This document shows, in pieces, positions 38,170 through 48,147 of a DNA stretch of 64,000 nt. The stretch's first letter is position 1, and each line of letters starts with the position of its first letter. The translations under genes were made by a program, and so were the position numbers. The notes below the pieces were generated by a model. It was not told where the DNA came from. It saw only the letters and a program-made list of their open reading frames with translations, and did no database searches. The stretch covers positions 1-64,000 of the forward strand of contig JADGNV010000013.1 in NCBI GenBank assembly GCA_017883285.1. The letters are read 5' to 3'. The DNA comes from Candidatus Aminicenantota bacterium. GTDB taxonomy: Bacteria; Acidobacteriota; Aminicenantia; Aminicenantales; UBA4085.

Positions 38170-39018
38170 TCACCTCTCCATCAGCTGGCGGGCGAGGCGG
38201 CATAGGTCGGGGGACTTGATCGATGCCGCGGCGAGGGCGGCCAGAGCGGCTTGGACGTGCCAGGCGACGCGCTCCTGGGCCTGGTCCGGGCCGAAGGTCC
38301 GAGCGTAGTTGGGCACGGCCGGGAGCCCTTTCCGCGGCGTTTCGTCCGCGTCGTGGATGTCGTCCCGGATCTGGAAGGCCAGGCCGAGGTTTTCGCCGTA
38401 GAGTGTCAGCGCCTTGAGCGCGGCGGGCTTCGCCCCGCCGATCCGCGCCCCGGCCCGGACGGCTTCAACGATCAGGGCGCCGGTCTTCTTGATCATGAGC
38501 TCGGTCAGGCCCTCCTCGGTGGCAGTCTCGGCCGCGTATGTGATGTCGAGGAGCTGGCCGCCGATCATCCCGTCCACGCCGGCCAGGCGCGCAGTCTCGT
38601 GGATGATTAGGGCCTTCGCGGCGAGGAGCCGCCGCGGGACGGGGGCGGCGGCCATGACCTCAAAGGCCAAGGTCAGCAGGCCGTCGCCGGCCAGGAGGGC
38701 GATGTCCTCCCCGAACTCGCGGTGGCAGGTCGGCCGGCCGCGGCGGAGGTTGTCGTCGTCCATGCAGGGCAGGTCGTCGTGGACGAGCGAATAGTTGTGG
38801 ATGAGCTCGAGGCCGCAGGCGAAGGGCAGGGCCAGGGCCTCGTCCCCGCCGAGGGCGGCCGCGGTCGAGAGGCAGAGAATCGGCCGGAAACGCTTCCCGC
38901 CGCCGAGGACGGCATAGCGCATGGCCTGGTAGAGAAGCGTGTCGCGCCGGACGAGGATGCGGTCGAGCTCGCGCTCCACCGCCCTCCCCCGCCGGGCCAA
39001 CGTCCGTTCGGTTCCCAT
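38170..39018 (-). CDS. Polyprenyl (farnesyl/geranylgeranyl) diphosphate synthase
   Basis: GGGKRFRPIL, LVHDDLPCMDDDNLRRG, FQIRDDIHD. Confidence 0.95.
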   Translation of the reverse strand: MGTERTLARRGRAVERELDRILVRRDTLLYQAMRYAVLGGGKRFRPILCLSTAAALGGDEALALPFACGLELIHNYSLVHDDLPCMDDDNLRRGRPTCHREFGEDIALLAGDGLLTLAFEVMAAAPVPRRLLAAKALIIHETARLAGVDGMIGGQLLDITYAAETATEEGLTELMIKKTGALIVEAVRAGARIGGAKPAALKALTLYGENLGLAFQIRDDIHDADETPRKGLPAVPNYARTFGPDQAQERVAWHVQAALAALAAASIKSPDLCRLARQLMER

Positions 39019-39032
39019 GTCCGTTCCCCCTA

Positions 39033-39124
39033 GGGGTCAGGTCTTAACTTTTAATATTTTTGGCGAGACCTGGCACTCCGGGGTCAGGCCGAGTCAAATC
39101 TGTCAAATGTTAAGACCTGACCCC
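39033..39124. repeat. Inverted-repeat element, family C
   Basis: Perfect 16-bp arms GGGGTCAGGTCTTAAC / GTTAAGACCTGACCCC. Confidence 0.87.
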
Positions 39125-39133
39125 TTTTACCTA

Positions 39134-39469
39134 TTAAAACGGCAGGACGTCGTCGTCTTCCGGTTTTTTCTTCACGGAGCGCGGGGCCGACTCCCTGGCT
39201 GGCGTTTCGGCCCCCTCTGGGATGCTGTCCTCCCCTTCGTCCTCAAGGCTGAAGGGCTCGCGGTGCACGTCACCTTTCCCGTCCTTGAGCAGGATCTCGA
39301 CCTTTTTTTCGGCCTTGTCGAGCTCCTCGCGGAGAAACCGGGCGAGCTTGACGCCCCGTTCGAACAGGCCGAGCGACTCGTTCAGGCTGAGCCCGCCCTT
39401 CTCGAGCTTGTCGACCGTCTGCTCCAAGTCGGCCAGCGCTTTTTCGAAATTCAGGTCCTTGTCCTTCAT
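39134..39469 (-). CDS. xseB: Exodeoxyribonuclease VII small subunit with acidic C-terminal extension
   Basis: LNFEKALADLEQTVDKLEKGGLSLNESLGLFERGVKLARFL. Confidence 0.93.
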   Translation of the reverse strand: MKDKDLNFEKALADLEQTVDKLEKGGLSLNESLGLFERGVKLARFLREELDKAEKKVEILLKDGKGDVHREPFSLEDEGEDSIPEGAETPARESAPRSVKKKPEDDDVLPF

Positions 39470-39526
39470 CGTTCCCTCCGCGGGGGCGGGGCGACCGGCG
39501 CTCCGGCGAACGCGGTCCTCCGGCCC

Positions 39527-40858
39527 CTATTCGATTTTTTCGGCCCGCGACTCGATCGTTTTCTCGCGGTCCACCGCCTCGACCCGGCAGCGGAACTCGC
39601 CCCGGTAAAACGAAACGAGCATGTGGTCCGCTTCGCGGACCCCGCCGATCCCGGTCACGGCCCGCCGGCCGTCGCCCGACCAGCAGAGCGTGTAGCCCTT
39701 CTTCAGCGTGTCGAGCGGGCTTTGGCCGTGGAGCGCCGCGGCCAGCCGCTCCCAGGCGGCCTGCTTGTCGCGCAGGAGGGCTTGAAATCGGCCCGCCATC
39801 CGCTCGCACAGCAGCCCCGCCCGGGCCTTGGTCTCGGCGATCTTCCGCTGCTCGCCGCGCACGACCTCCCAGGCCCGCTCCTCCAGGCCGTCGACGTCCT
39901 GGGCGAGGTTCAGGAGCCGCACCTTGAAGTTCTGGAAGATGCGGTGCTGGGCAAGCGTCACGACCTCGCTCTTGCGCTCCTCGATGGCGAACTTCGCGCT
40001 CTGATACGCGCGGCGGCCGAGGTTCTCGATCCGCTCGGCGAACGCCGCCTCCGTGTCGACGACCATCTCGGCTGCGGCCGTCGGGGTCGAGGCCCGGATG
40101 TCGGCCACGAAATCGGCGATCGTGAAGTCGACCTCGTGGCCGACCGCCGAGATGACCGGCACCGGCGACCGGGCGATCGCGCGCGCGACCGGCTCCTCGT
40201 TGAACGCCCACAGGTCCTCGATCGACCCCCCGCCCCGGCCGACGATGATCGCATCGAGGCCGCCGAGTGTCCCAAGGTAGTCGAGGCCCTCGACGATCTG
40301 GGCCGCCGCGCCCGCGCCCTGGACCTGGGCCGGGTAGATCAGGACCTCGAGCTTCGCGAAACGCCGCTCGAGCGTCCGCAGGATGTCGACGAGGGCCGCG
40401 CCCTTCGGCGAGGTGACGATCCCGATCCTCTTCGGCAGGAGGGGGAGCTTCCGCTTCCGCGCCGGGTCGAACAGGCCCTCGGCCCGGAGCTTCTCCTTGA
40501 GCTGCTCGAAGGCGAGCTGGAGCGCGCCCTTCCCCTTCGGCTCGACCGCATCGACGACGAACTGGTATTCGCCCCGGGCTTCGTAGACGCTGATCCGGCC
40601 CCGGCAGAGGAGCTGCTGGCCGTCCTTGAGGGCGAACTTGACACGCGCGGCGTCGCTCCGCCACATCACGGCCCGGAGCTGGCACTTCTCGTCCTTTAGG
40701 GAGAAATACATGTGGCCCGAGGCGTGCTTGTGGAAATTCGAGACCTCGCCCGTGACCCAGACCTGCGGGAAGCCCGCCTCGAGCATGAGCTTGACGAGCT
40801 CGGTCACCTCGCTGACGGTGTACGTCTTGTCGGGCCGGACGAGGCTCTCGGGCTTCAT
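39527..40858 (-). CDS. xseA: Exodeoxyribonuclease VII large subunit
   Basis: YTVSEVTELVKLMLEAGFPQVWVTGEVSNF; GRGGGSIEDLWAFNEE. Confidence 0.97.
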   Translation of the reverse strand: MKPESLVRPDKTYTVSEVTELVKLMLEAGFPQVWVTGEVSNFHKHASGHMYFSLKDEKCQLRAVMWRSDAARVKFALKDGQQLLCRGRISVYEARGEYQFVVDAVEPKGKGALQLAFEQLKEKLRAEGLFDPARKRKLPLLPKRIGIVTSPKGAALVDILRTLERRFAKLEVLIYPAQVQGAGAAAQIVEGLDYLGTLGGLDAIIVGRGGGSIEDLWAFNEEPVARAIARSPVPVISAVGHEVDFTIADFVADIRASTPTAAAEMVVDTEAAFAERIENLGRRAYQSAKFAIEERKSEVVTLAQHRIFQNFKVRLLNLAQDVDGLEERAWEVVRGEQRKIAETKARAGLLCERMAGRFQALLRDKQAAWERLAAALHGQSPLDTLKKGYTLCWSGDGRRAVTGIGGVREADHMLVSFYRGEFRCRVEAVDREKTIESRAEKIE

Positions 40859-41676
40859 GGCGCCTCTTCGGCCCCGTCGTCTTCCGCGGTCAGAACCTCG
40901 CGGGCGATGGACAGCGCCCGTCCGGATTCCGGATCGATCGCGATGAAGACCGCCGAGAGGAACAGGCTGCCCTTAGCCGGCTCGAAGCGGTGCGGACGCC
41001 CGGTCAGAAACTTCTGGATGGCCTGCTCGCGCTGGATCCCGATGACCGAGTCCCGGGCGCCGGCCATGCCGACGTCGGTGATGTAGGCCGTGCCGCCCGG
41101 CAGGATGCGCTCGTCGGCCGTCGGCACGTGGGTGTGCGTCCCGACGACCGCCGACACCCGGCCGTCCAGGTGCCAGCCCAGGGCCTGCTTCTCCGAGGTC
41201 GCCTCGGCGTGGAGGTCGACCAGCACGGCCGGCGTCTCGGCCCGGAGCCGGGCCACGTACTCGTCGGCCGTCCGGAACGGGCAATCGAGCGCCTCCATGA
41301 ACACCCGGCCCTGGAGGTTGAGGACGGCGAGCTTGCGCCCCTTCGCATCCGTCGCGACGTACGCGCCGCGGCCCGGGTTCATCGGCGGGTAGTTCGCCGG
41401 CCGGACGAGACGGGGCTCCCGGTCGAGGTAGCCCAGGGCTTCTTTCTTGTCCCAGATGTGGTTGCCCGAGGTCAGGACATCGACCAGGCCGAACAGGTCC
41501 CGGCCGATGTCCTCGGTGATGCCGACCCCGCCGGCCGCGTTCTCGCCGTTGGCCACGACGAAGGCCGGGGCGTACTTGGCCCGCAGGCCCGGGAGGAACC
41601 GCCGGACCGCGTTCCGGCCCGGCCGGCCGATGATGTCGCCGATGAAGAGAACGCCGAGTACCGCCTTAGCGGGCAT
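40855..41676 (-). CDS. YmdB-family metallophosphoesterase
   Basis: VLFIGDIIGRPGRNAV, NGENAAGGVGIT, GNHIWDKKE, GTHTHVPTADE. Confidence 0.92.
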   Translation of the reverse strand: MPAKAVLGVLFIGDIIGRPGRNAVRRFLPGLRAKYAPAFVVANGENAAGGVGITEDIGRDLFGLVDVLTSGNHIWDKKEALGYLDREPRLVRPANYPPMNPGRGAYVATDAKGRKLAVLNLQGRVFMEALDCPFRTADEYVARLRAETPAVLVDLHAEATSEKQALGWHLDGRVSAVVGTHTHVPTADERILPGGTAYITDVGMAGARDSVIGIQREQAIQKFLTGRPHRFEPAKGSLFLSAVFIAIDPESGRALSIAREVLTAEDDGAEEAP

Positions 41677-43252
41677 ATTCCACGGCCCTCATTTCCCGGA
41701 TGACCGTGACCTTGATCTGCCCGGGATAGTCGAGCTCGCTCTTGATCTTCGCCGCGATCTCCTTGGCGATCAGGGCTGCCTTGTCGTCCGAGATCTTTTG
41801 GGGTTCGACCATGATCCGGATTTCGCGGCCGGCCTGGAGGGCGAACGCCTTGCCGACGCCCTCGAACCCCTTGGCCAGACCTTCGAGCTTCTCCAGCCGC
41901 TTGATGTACGTCTCGAGGAGCTCGCGCCGCGCCCCCGGCCGCGCGGCCGAGATCGTGTCGGCCGACTGGACGAGGACCGCTTCGATCGAGGCGAAGTCGA
42001 CGTCGCGGTGGTGGCTGGCGATGGCCTGGACCACGGCCTCCGACTCGCCGTACTTGCGGCAGCGCTCAACGCTCAGCTCGGTGTGCGTGCCCTCGACCTC
42101 GCGGTCGACGGCCTTCCCCACGTCGTGGAGCAGGCCGGCCCGCAGGGCGACGTGGGTGTTGAGCCCGAGCTCGGTGGCCATGGCCGCCGCCAGGAACGCC
42201 ACCTCCTTTGAGTGCTGGAGGACGTTCTGGCCGTAGCTCGTCCGGTAGCGGAGCCGGCCAAGGAGCTTGATCAGCTCGGGGTGGAGGTTCTGGACGCGGA
42301 GCTCGTAGGCCGCGGACTCCCCTTCCTGGCGGATCTTCTCCTCGAGGTCGGCCCGGACGTTCTCGACGATCTCCTCGATCCGGGCCGGGTGGATCCGGCC
42401 GTCGACGACGAGCTTCTGGATGGCCAGCCGGGCCGTCTCGCGGCGGATCGGATCGAAGCTCGAGAGGATGACGGCCTCGGGCGTGTCGTCGACGATGATG
42501 TCGACCCCCGTGGCCATCTCCAGGGCCCGGATGTTGCGGCCCTCGCGGCCGATGATCCGGCCCTTCATGTCCTCGCTCGGCAGGTCCACGACCGACACGG
42601 TCGACTCGACGACGTGCTCGGCCGCCGACCGCTGGATGGCCTGGCTGATGATTTCGCTCGAGAGCTGGCGGCTCCTGGCCCGGGTGTCCTCCTCGATGCG
42701 GCGGACGACCTGGACGGCCTCGAGCTTGGCCTCATCCTCGATCTTCCGGATGAGCTGGCCCTTCGCCTCCTCCTGGCTGAGCCCGGCGACGCGCTCGAGC
42801 TCCTGCATCTGCTGCTGGACCAGGGCGTTGGCCTTCTCCTCGAGGGCCTCGACGTCCTTTTCCTTCTGGGCGATCCGGCGCTCCTTGTTGGCCACCTCGC
42901 GGTCGTGGCGGTCGACCCCCTGAAGCTTGCGGTCGAGGTTCTCTTCCTTGACCACCAAGCGCCGTTCGGTCTCGTTGAGCTTCCGGCGCTTCTCCCGGGC
43001 CTGAGACTCGAACTCGGCGTCGGCCGAATCGAGCTTGGCTTTGGCTTGTTGCTGGGCGTCCTTGACGAGCTTGTCGGCCTGGGCGCGGGCCTGCTCCAGG
43101 GCCGTTTCGGCCTCATGACCGGCCCGGACGAGTCCTTTGACCCCCGCGTTCTTCTTGAGCAGGACGACTATGATGACGGCGGCCAGGATCCCGAGGGCGG
43201 CCAAACCTGCGATGATCAGCGTGTTAACCACAATCCACCTCCTCGGAGCCAA
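41666..43252 (-). CDS. rny: Ribonuclease Y
   Basis: N-terminal TM, coiled coil, KH domain GRIIGREGRNIRALEMATGVDIIVDDTPEAV, HD domain. Confidence 0.97.
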   Translation of the reverse strand: MAPRRWIVVNTLIIAGLAALGILAAVIIVVLLKKNAGVKGLVRAGHEAETALEQARAQADKLVKDAQQQAKAKLDSADAEFESQAREKRRKLNETERRLVVKEENLDRKLQGVDRHDREVANKERRIAQKEKDVEALEEKANALVQQQMQELERVAGLSQEEAKGQLIRKIEDEAKLEAVQVVRRIEEDTRARSRQLSSEIISQAIQRSAAEHVVESTVSVVDLPSEDMKGRIIGREGRNIRALEMATGVDIIVDDTPEAVILSSFDPIRRETARLAIQKLVVDGRIHPARIEEIVENVRADLEEKIRQEGESAAYELRVQNLHPELIKLLGRLRYRTSYGQNVLQHSKEVAFLAAAMATELGLNTHVALRAGLLHDVGKAVDREVEGTHTELSVERCRKYGESEAVVQAIASHHRDVDFASIEAVLVQSADTISAARPGARRELLETYIKRLEKLEGLAKGFEGVGKAFALQAGREIRIMVEPQKISDDKAALIAKEIAAKIKSELDYPGQIKVTVIREMRAVEYAR

Positions 43253-43339
43253 AGGCGAGGCGAATTGAGGCGAAAGGAGAGCGCTTACGGAGCCGGCGTT
43301 CCCGATGGCCCGGACGGGCCCGGGAAGGGCACGGCCGGC

Positions 43340-43669
43340 CTAGGATGTCGCTTTCTCGATATTCGGGTAGACATTTTCATCTTTGAAAAGACGGCTCTCC
43401 AAACTTTCGAACTCGGTTTCCATCTGACCCAGGGCCTCGTCCAATTGATCCAGCCGCCTGCGGCAGACGAAATAGTCGTCCGCGATGTTCAAGAGCGCGA
43501 GCACCGCGATCTTGAGCGCGTCCGTCGATTTCGACTTCACGGCGATCTCCTGCATTTTCTGGTCCACATAGGCCGTCAGATGGTTGACGTACTTTTCGTC
43601 CTCTTCACCTTTGACTCGTATTTTATAGGGTCTTTTGTAGACCTCGATTTCGATGATCTTGTCAATCAT
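43340..43669 (-). CDS. zapA: Cell division protein ZapA
   Basis: IEIEVYKRPYKIRVKGEEDEKYVNHLTAYVDQKMQEI...ALLNIADDYF. Confidence 0.85.
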   Translation of the reverse strand: MIDKIIEIEVYKRPYKIRVKGEEDEKYVNHLTAYVDQKMQEIAVKSKSTDALKIAVLALLNIADDYFVCRRRLDQLDEALGQMETEFESLESRLFKDENVYPNIEKATS

Positions 43670-43926
43670 ATGCCGAGCTTGTCGATCTGGCCGATGAGGG
43701 CCTCGATCTTGCTCTTGAGGAGCTCCCTTTCATTGTCGTACCTTTTGAGCTCCTCGTCAAGCTTCCCGGACCGGCGGGCGAGCTCCTCCATGTCCTTCTT
43801 CTCGGCGCGGAGATCCTTGAGCTGCTGGCGGAGCTTGTCGTTCTCGCCGGCGAGCTTGTTGACGTAGTCGATGACGTGGCCGATCTTGCCTTCCAGAACT
43901 TTGATGCGCTCGAGTTCGGTGGTCAC
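43666..43926 (-). CDS. Short coiled-coil protein (ZapB-like position)
   Basis: Heptad-rich 86-aa ORF coupled to zapA and pheT. Confidence 0.6.
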   Translation of the reverse strand: MTTELERIKVLEGKIGHVIDYVNKLAGENDKLRQQLKDLRAEKKDMEELARRSGKLDEELKRYDNERELLKSKIEALIGQIDKLGI

Positions 43927-45974
43927 GGGGTTCCTCCTTCCCGCCGTTGGATTTTCAGGGCGGCCTTGAGGGCCATGAGGAGCTTGTGCTCGGCCCGGTC
44001 GACATCCTCGGCGGTGAGCGTGGCTTTCGGGTTGCGGTAGACGAAGCGGAGCGAGAGGCTGGCCTTGTCCTGGGGGATGGTCCCGCCCGCGTAGCGGTCG
44101 ATGATCCCGAAGCTCTCGAGGTAGGGCACCGACATCTTCTCCACCGCCGCGGCGATCTCCTGGTACGGGACCGTCCGGTCCACCAGGAACGACAGGTCGC
44201 GGACGACGGCCGGGAACTTCGGGAGCGGGACGTATTCGAAGGGCCGGGGCTGCTTGTCGAAGAGGAGGGACACGTCGATTTCGACGGCATGGACGGGGCC
44301 ATCGATCCCGTAGACCGCGAGCAGGCGGCCGTCGACCCGGCCCATCCGTCCGATCCGCTCGCCCCTGTACCCCACGGCCAGGGCCTGGCCCTCCTCGAAG
44401 AACGCGTGGGACGCCTCCTCGAAGGTCACGGCGGCGTAGCGCAGGGTCTCGAGCGCCGCTTCGACCGCCCCCTTGAGATGGAAGAACGGATCAGGCTCCG
44501 GCCGCCGCGCCCAATGCGGGGCGGCGAGCGGGCCGGTCGAGCACAGGCCGAGGGTCAGCCGCTCGGAGGGGCGATCGTCATCCCGGCGGTAGATGTTGCC
44601 GATTTCGAAGATGTGGACGCCTTCCAGGCCGCGGTTCCGGTTCCAGGCGGTGTTCTCGAGCAGGCCGCCGAGCAGGGTTGTGCGGAGGACCGAGGCCTTG
44701 GACGAGATCGGGTTCCGGATCGCGACCGCCGTGGATCCGCTCCGGAGGACGGCCTCCTTATCGGGGTCGGCGAAGCTCTGGTTGATGACCTCGTCGAACC
44801 CGAAATGGAAGAACTGCTGGGCGAACCGGCGGATCCGCTCCTTTTCGGAGGGGGCGCTCTCGAGGACCTCGAGCGCCGGGACGATGGACGGGATCCGGTC
44901 GTAGCCGTAAAATCGGGCGATCTCCTCGACCAGGTCGGCTTCGCGCTCGATGTCCAGCCGGAACGACGGGGCCTGGACGCGCCAGACGCCGCTCTGGTTG
45001 CTTTTGAGCGAGAAGCCGAGGGCCTCGAGCGTCGTCTCGATGAAGACCGGGTCCGGCGCCGCGCCGAGGAGGTCGGCCACGCGGCGGCCGCGGAGGACAA
45101 TCTCCTTTGTCTTGCGGGGCTTGGGATAGATGTCGGCCATCGGCCGGGCCGTCTTGCCGCCGAACGGCGTCAGGAGAGAGGCGGCCATGAGCGCGGCCTG
45201 CGGGGCGAAGCCGATGTCCGCACCGCGCTCGAAGCGGTAGCTGGCGTCGGTCTGGATCTCGAGCGCTTTGCGCGTCCGGCGGACGGACACCGGATCGAAC
45301 GTCGCGCTCTCGATGAACACGTCCGTGGTCGTCTCCGAAACGGCGGAATCCAGGCCGCCGATCACCCCGGCCACGGCCACGGGCCGCTTCTCGTCGGCGA
45401 TCACCAGCATGTCGGGCAGGAGCGTGACGTCCTTCCCGTCGAGGGTCCTGATCGTTTCGCCCTTCTTCGCCCGGCGGACGGTGATCCGCGGGCCGGCGAG
45501 CTTGGCCAGGTCGAAGGCGTGGATGGGCTGGGCCGTGGCGAACAGGACATAGTTCGAGACGTCGACGATATTGTTGATGGGCTTGAGGCCCATGGCTTCG
45601 ATCCGCGCCCGGAGCCAATCCGGCGACGGCCCGATCTTGATGCCCTTGACGACGAGGCCGCAGTACCGCGGGCAGAGGTCCTCGTCGAGAATCTGGACGT
45701 CGACGAGCTCGGCCGTGGAGGAGGCGAACTCGACGACCGGCCAGGTCCGCTCCTTGAGCGGCCGGCCGAGCATCGCCGCGACCTCGCGGGCCAGGCCGAG
45801 ATGGCCGAGCGTGTCGGGCCGGTTGGCGTAGGTCTCGACGTCGAGGACGACGTCGCCGCCGATCTCCTCGGTCCCTTCGACGCCGAGGCCGATCATGATC
45901 AGGCGGTCGAGGAACTCGCGGAGGGGAAGGTCGACGTCGACGTATTCCCGGAGCCAATTCAGACTGATCTTCAT
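43923..45974 (-). CDS. pheT: Phenylalanine-tRNA ligase beta subunit
   Basis: [19 protein letters not shown]3/B4, B5 and FDX-ACB domains. Confidence 0.97.
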   Translation of the reverse strand: MKISLNWLREYVDVDLPLREFLDRLIMIGLGVEGTEEIGGDVVLDVETYANRPDTLGHLGLAREVAAMLGRPLKERTWPVVEFASSTAELVDVQILDEDLCPRYCGLVVKGIKIGPSPDWLRARIEAMGLKPINNIVDVSNYVLFATAQPIHAFDLAKLAGPRITVRRAKKGETIRTLDGKDVTLLPDMLVIADEKRPVAVAGVIGGLDSAVSETTTDVFIESATFDPVSVRRTRKALEIQTDASYRFERGADIGFAPQAALMAASLLTPFGGKTARPMADIYPKPRKTKEIVLRGRRVADLLGAAPDPVFIETTLEALGFSLKSNQSGVWRVQAPSFRLDIEREADLVEEIARFYGYDRIPSIVPALEVLESAPSEKERIRRFAQQFFHFGFDEVINQSFADPDKEAVLRSGSTAVAIRNPISSKASVLRTTLLGGLLENTAWNRNRGLEGVHIFEIGNIYRRDDDRPSERLTLGLCSTGPLAAPHWARRPEPDPFFHLKGAVEAALETLRYAAVTFEEASHAFFEEGQALAVGYRGERIGRMGRVDGRLLAVYGIDGPVHAVEIDVSLLFDKQPRPFEYVPLPKFPAVVRDLSFLVDRTVPYQEIAAAVEKMSVPYLESFGIIDRYAGGTIPQDKASLSLRFVYRNPKATLTAEDVDRAEHKLLMALKAALKIQRREGGTP

Positions 45975-47020
45975 TTGAGGTGGAATTGCCGGATGAACCG
46001 GAGGTCGTTTTCAAAGAAATAGCGTATGTCCGGGATCCCAAAGGCGAACATGGCCGTCCGGTCGATGCCCAGGCCGAAGGCCCAGCCCGAATACTTCTCG
46101 GGGTCGATGTTGACGTTCTTGAACACCTGGGGATCGACCATGCCCGCGCCGAGGATCTCCTTCCAGCCCGTGCCGCCGCAGACGCGGCAGGCGGGGTCCT
46201 TCCGGCCGCAGGCCAGGCATTCGATGTCGACCTCGGCCGAGGGCTCGGTGAACGGGAAGAAGCTCGGCCGGAACCGGATCTTGAGCTTTTCGCCGAACAG
46301 CCGCCGGAGGAAGTGCTCGAGCGTCCCCTTGAGGTGGGCGAAGGTGACGCCCTCGTCCACGACCAGGCCCTCGAGCTGGAAGAACATGGGCAGGTGGGTC
46401 GGGTCGGGCACGTCGCGGCGGAAGACCTTGCCCGGGATGATGATCCGGATCGGGGGCTTCTGCTTCTCCATCACCCGGATCTGGACGGGCGAGGTGTGCG
46501 TCCGGAGGAGGAGGGCGTCGTCGATGTAGAGCGTGTCCCAGACGTCGCGCGCCGGGTGGTGGGGCGGGAAGTTCAGCGCCTCGAAGTTGTAGTAGTCGGT
46601 CTCGATCTCGGGACCGTCGGCGATCGCGAACCCCATCTCGAGGAAGATCCCCTCGAGCTCCTGCTGGAAGAGGCGGATCGGATGGGCCGCACCCCAAGGC
46701 AGCCGCTCGCCGGGGAGGGTGAGGTCGATCTCGGGCCGGGTGCGGACCGGCGTCTTGAGCTTGGCCTCGAGCGCGTCCAGCCGCTCCTGGACGTCGTTTT
46801 TCAGGCCGTTGATCAACTGCCCCGCGGCCGGTCTTTCCTCGGCCGGGAGGGCCTTCATCTCCTCAAAGAGGAGAGTGATGGCGCCGCGCTTGCGGCTGAG
46901 AAACCGGTTGCGGACCTCGTCGAGGGCCCGGAGGTCCAGGACTTGGGCGGATTCGTCCGCGAGCTTCGTCCGATAAGCCTCGATCGTCGTCGAGAACTTA
47001 TGCAGGCTGGGCGAGGGCAT
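45971..47020 (-). CDS. pheS: Phenylalanine-tRNA ligase alpha subunit
   Basis: [47 protein letters not shown]. Confidence 0.97.
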   Translation of the reverse strand: MPSPSLHKFSTTIEAYRTKLADESAQVLDLRALDEVRNRFLSRKRGAITLLFEEMKALPAEERPAAGQLINGLKNDVQERLDALEAKLKTPVRTRPEIDLTLPGERLPWGAAHPIRLFQQELEGIFLEMGFAIADGPEIETDYYNFEALNFPPHHPARDVWDTLYIDDALLLRTHTSPVQIRVMEKQKPPIRIIIPGKVFRRDVPDPTHLPMFFQLEGLVVDEGVTFAHLKGTLEHFLRRLFGEKLKIRFRPSFFPFTEPSAEVDIECLACGRKDPACRVCGGTGWKEILGAGMVDPQVFKNVNIDPEKYSGWAFGLGIDRTAMFAFGIPDIRYFFENDLRFIRQFHLK

Positions 47021-47363
47021 CTTTCACTTTCGCCGCGATCCGGGCGAACGTGTCGGGGCCGTTGACCGCAAGTTCGGCCAAGACTTTCCGGTCGAGTTCG
47101 ATGCCGAGTTTCTTCAAGCCCTGAATGAACCGGCTGTAGGTCAGCCCGTTGATCATGGCCGCGGCCTTGACCCGGACGATCCACAGGCGCCGGAAGTCGC
47201 GCTTCTTGGTCCGCCGGTCGCGGTAGGCGTAGGTCAGGGCGTGTTCCACCGCCTCTTTGGCGGTGCGGTAGTTGGAGCTTCGCGCGCCCCAATAGCCCTT
47301 GGCCTGCTTCAGGATTTTGACTCTGCGGTTCTTCTTCTTAGGTCCGCGTTTCGCTCTAGGCAT
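46998..47363 (-). CDS. rplT: 50S ribosomal protein L20
   Basis: [35 protein letters not shown]. Confidence 0.97.
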   Translation of the reverse strand: MPRAKRGPKKKNRRVKILKQAKGYWGARSSNYRTAKEAVEHALTYAYRDRRTKKRDFRRLWIVRVKAAAMINGLTYSRFIQGLKKLGIELDRKVLAELAVNGPDTFARIAAKVKDALAQPA

Positions 47364-47378
47364 GGAATACTCCGTTTC

Positions 47379-47579
47379 TTAAAAATCGTAGGGCAGCATC
47401 AGGCGGACGGTATGGATGTCCGCCTGGCTGACCAAGGTCTTCCGTCCGAGGTTCCGCTTCCGCTTGGAATCCTTGGTGGTCAGGATGTGGCGCTTATTGG
47501 CCTTGCTGCGGGTCACTTTTTTGTTCGCCGTGACCTTGAATCTCTTCTTGGCTCCTTTGTGGGTTTTTAGCTTTGGCAT
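47379..47579 (-). CDS. rpmI: 50S ribosomal protein L35
   Basis: [33 protein letters not shown]. Confidence 0.95.
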   Translation of the reverse strand: MPKLKTHKGAKKRFKVTANKKVTRSKANKRHILTTKDSKRKRNLGRKTLVSQADIHTVRLMLPYDF

Positions 47580-48135
47580 CTTTTCCTCCTGTTTTCGCGG
47601 GGATGAGCAGCGCCGACACGGCCCAGTCCTGTTTCCGCATGGATCCATCCTGCTTGCCGACCCCCTGGACGTCGACGAGGACTCGGTCAAGGATCTGGAC
47701 GCCCAGCTCCGGCCGCGACTTCTCGCGGCCGCGGAGCATGATCGTGATTTTCACCTTGTCGCCTTCGTCGAGGAAGCGCTGGACGTGTTTCATCTTGAAG
47801 GCGTAGTCGTGGACGCTGATCTTCGGCCGGAATTTGATCTCCTTGATCTGGATCGTCTTCTGGTGCTTCTTGGCCTCGTGGTCCTGCTTGTGCAGCTCGT
47901 AGAGGAACTTGCCGTAGTCCATGATCCGGCAGACGGGCGGCAGGGCCGCCGGGGCGATCTCGACCAGGTCGAGGCCGCGCTGCCGGGCGAGGGACAGGGC
48001 GTCGGACGCCGACATGACGCCCAGCTGCTTCTTCTCGTCGTCGATCACCCGGATTTCTCCGGGGCGTATCATTTCGTTCGTCCGGTGGGGTCTCGGCTTG
48101 CTCGCGGGCGGATAGGGTTGTCTTCCTCTAAAAAT
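47494..48135 (-). CDS. infC: Translation initiation factor IF-3, predicted AUU start
   Basis: IF3 core [23 protein letters not shown]; frame opens upstream to ATT at 48135 with AAGGAGG 6 nt upstream. Confidence 0.9.
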   Translation of the reverse strand: MFRGRQPYPPASKPRPHRTNEMIRPGEIRVIDDEKKQLGVMSASDALSLARQRGLDLVEIAPAALPPVCRIMDYGKFLYELHKQDHEAKKHQKTIQIKEIKFRPKISVHDYAFKMKHVQRFLDEGDKVKITIMLRGREKSRPELGVQILDRVLVDVQGVGKQDGSMRKQDWAVSALLIPAKTGGKDAKAKNPQRSQEEIQGHGEQKSDPQQGQ

Positions 48136-48147
48136 GTCGGGCCTCCT

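Noticed and set aside
38939-40699. 586-aa plus-strand ORF
   Set aside because: Antisense to xseA/xseB, same shadow-ORF signature.
43253-43339. Possible 6S RNA in the zapA-rny gap
   Set aside because: Only 87 nt, too short for a canonical 6S RNA, and no convincing long hairpin seen.
42212-43867. 551-aa plus-strand ORF
   Set aside because: Antisense to rny and zapA.
43947-46022. 691-aa plus-strand ORF
   Set aside because: Antisense to pheT; low-complexity D/E/R/G composition typical of shadow ORFs.
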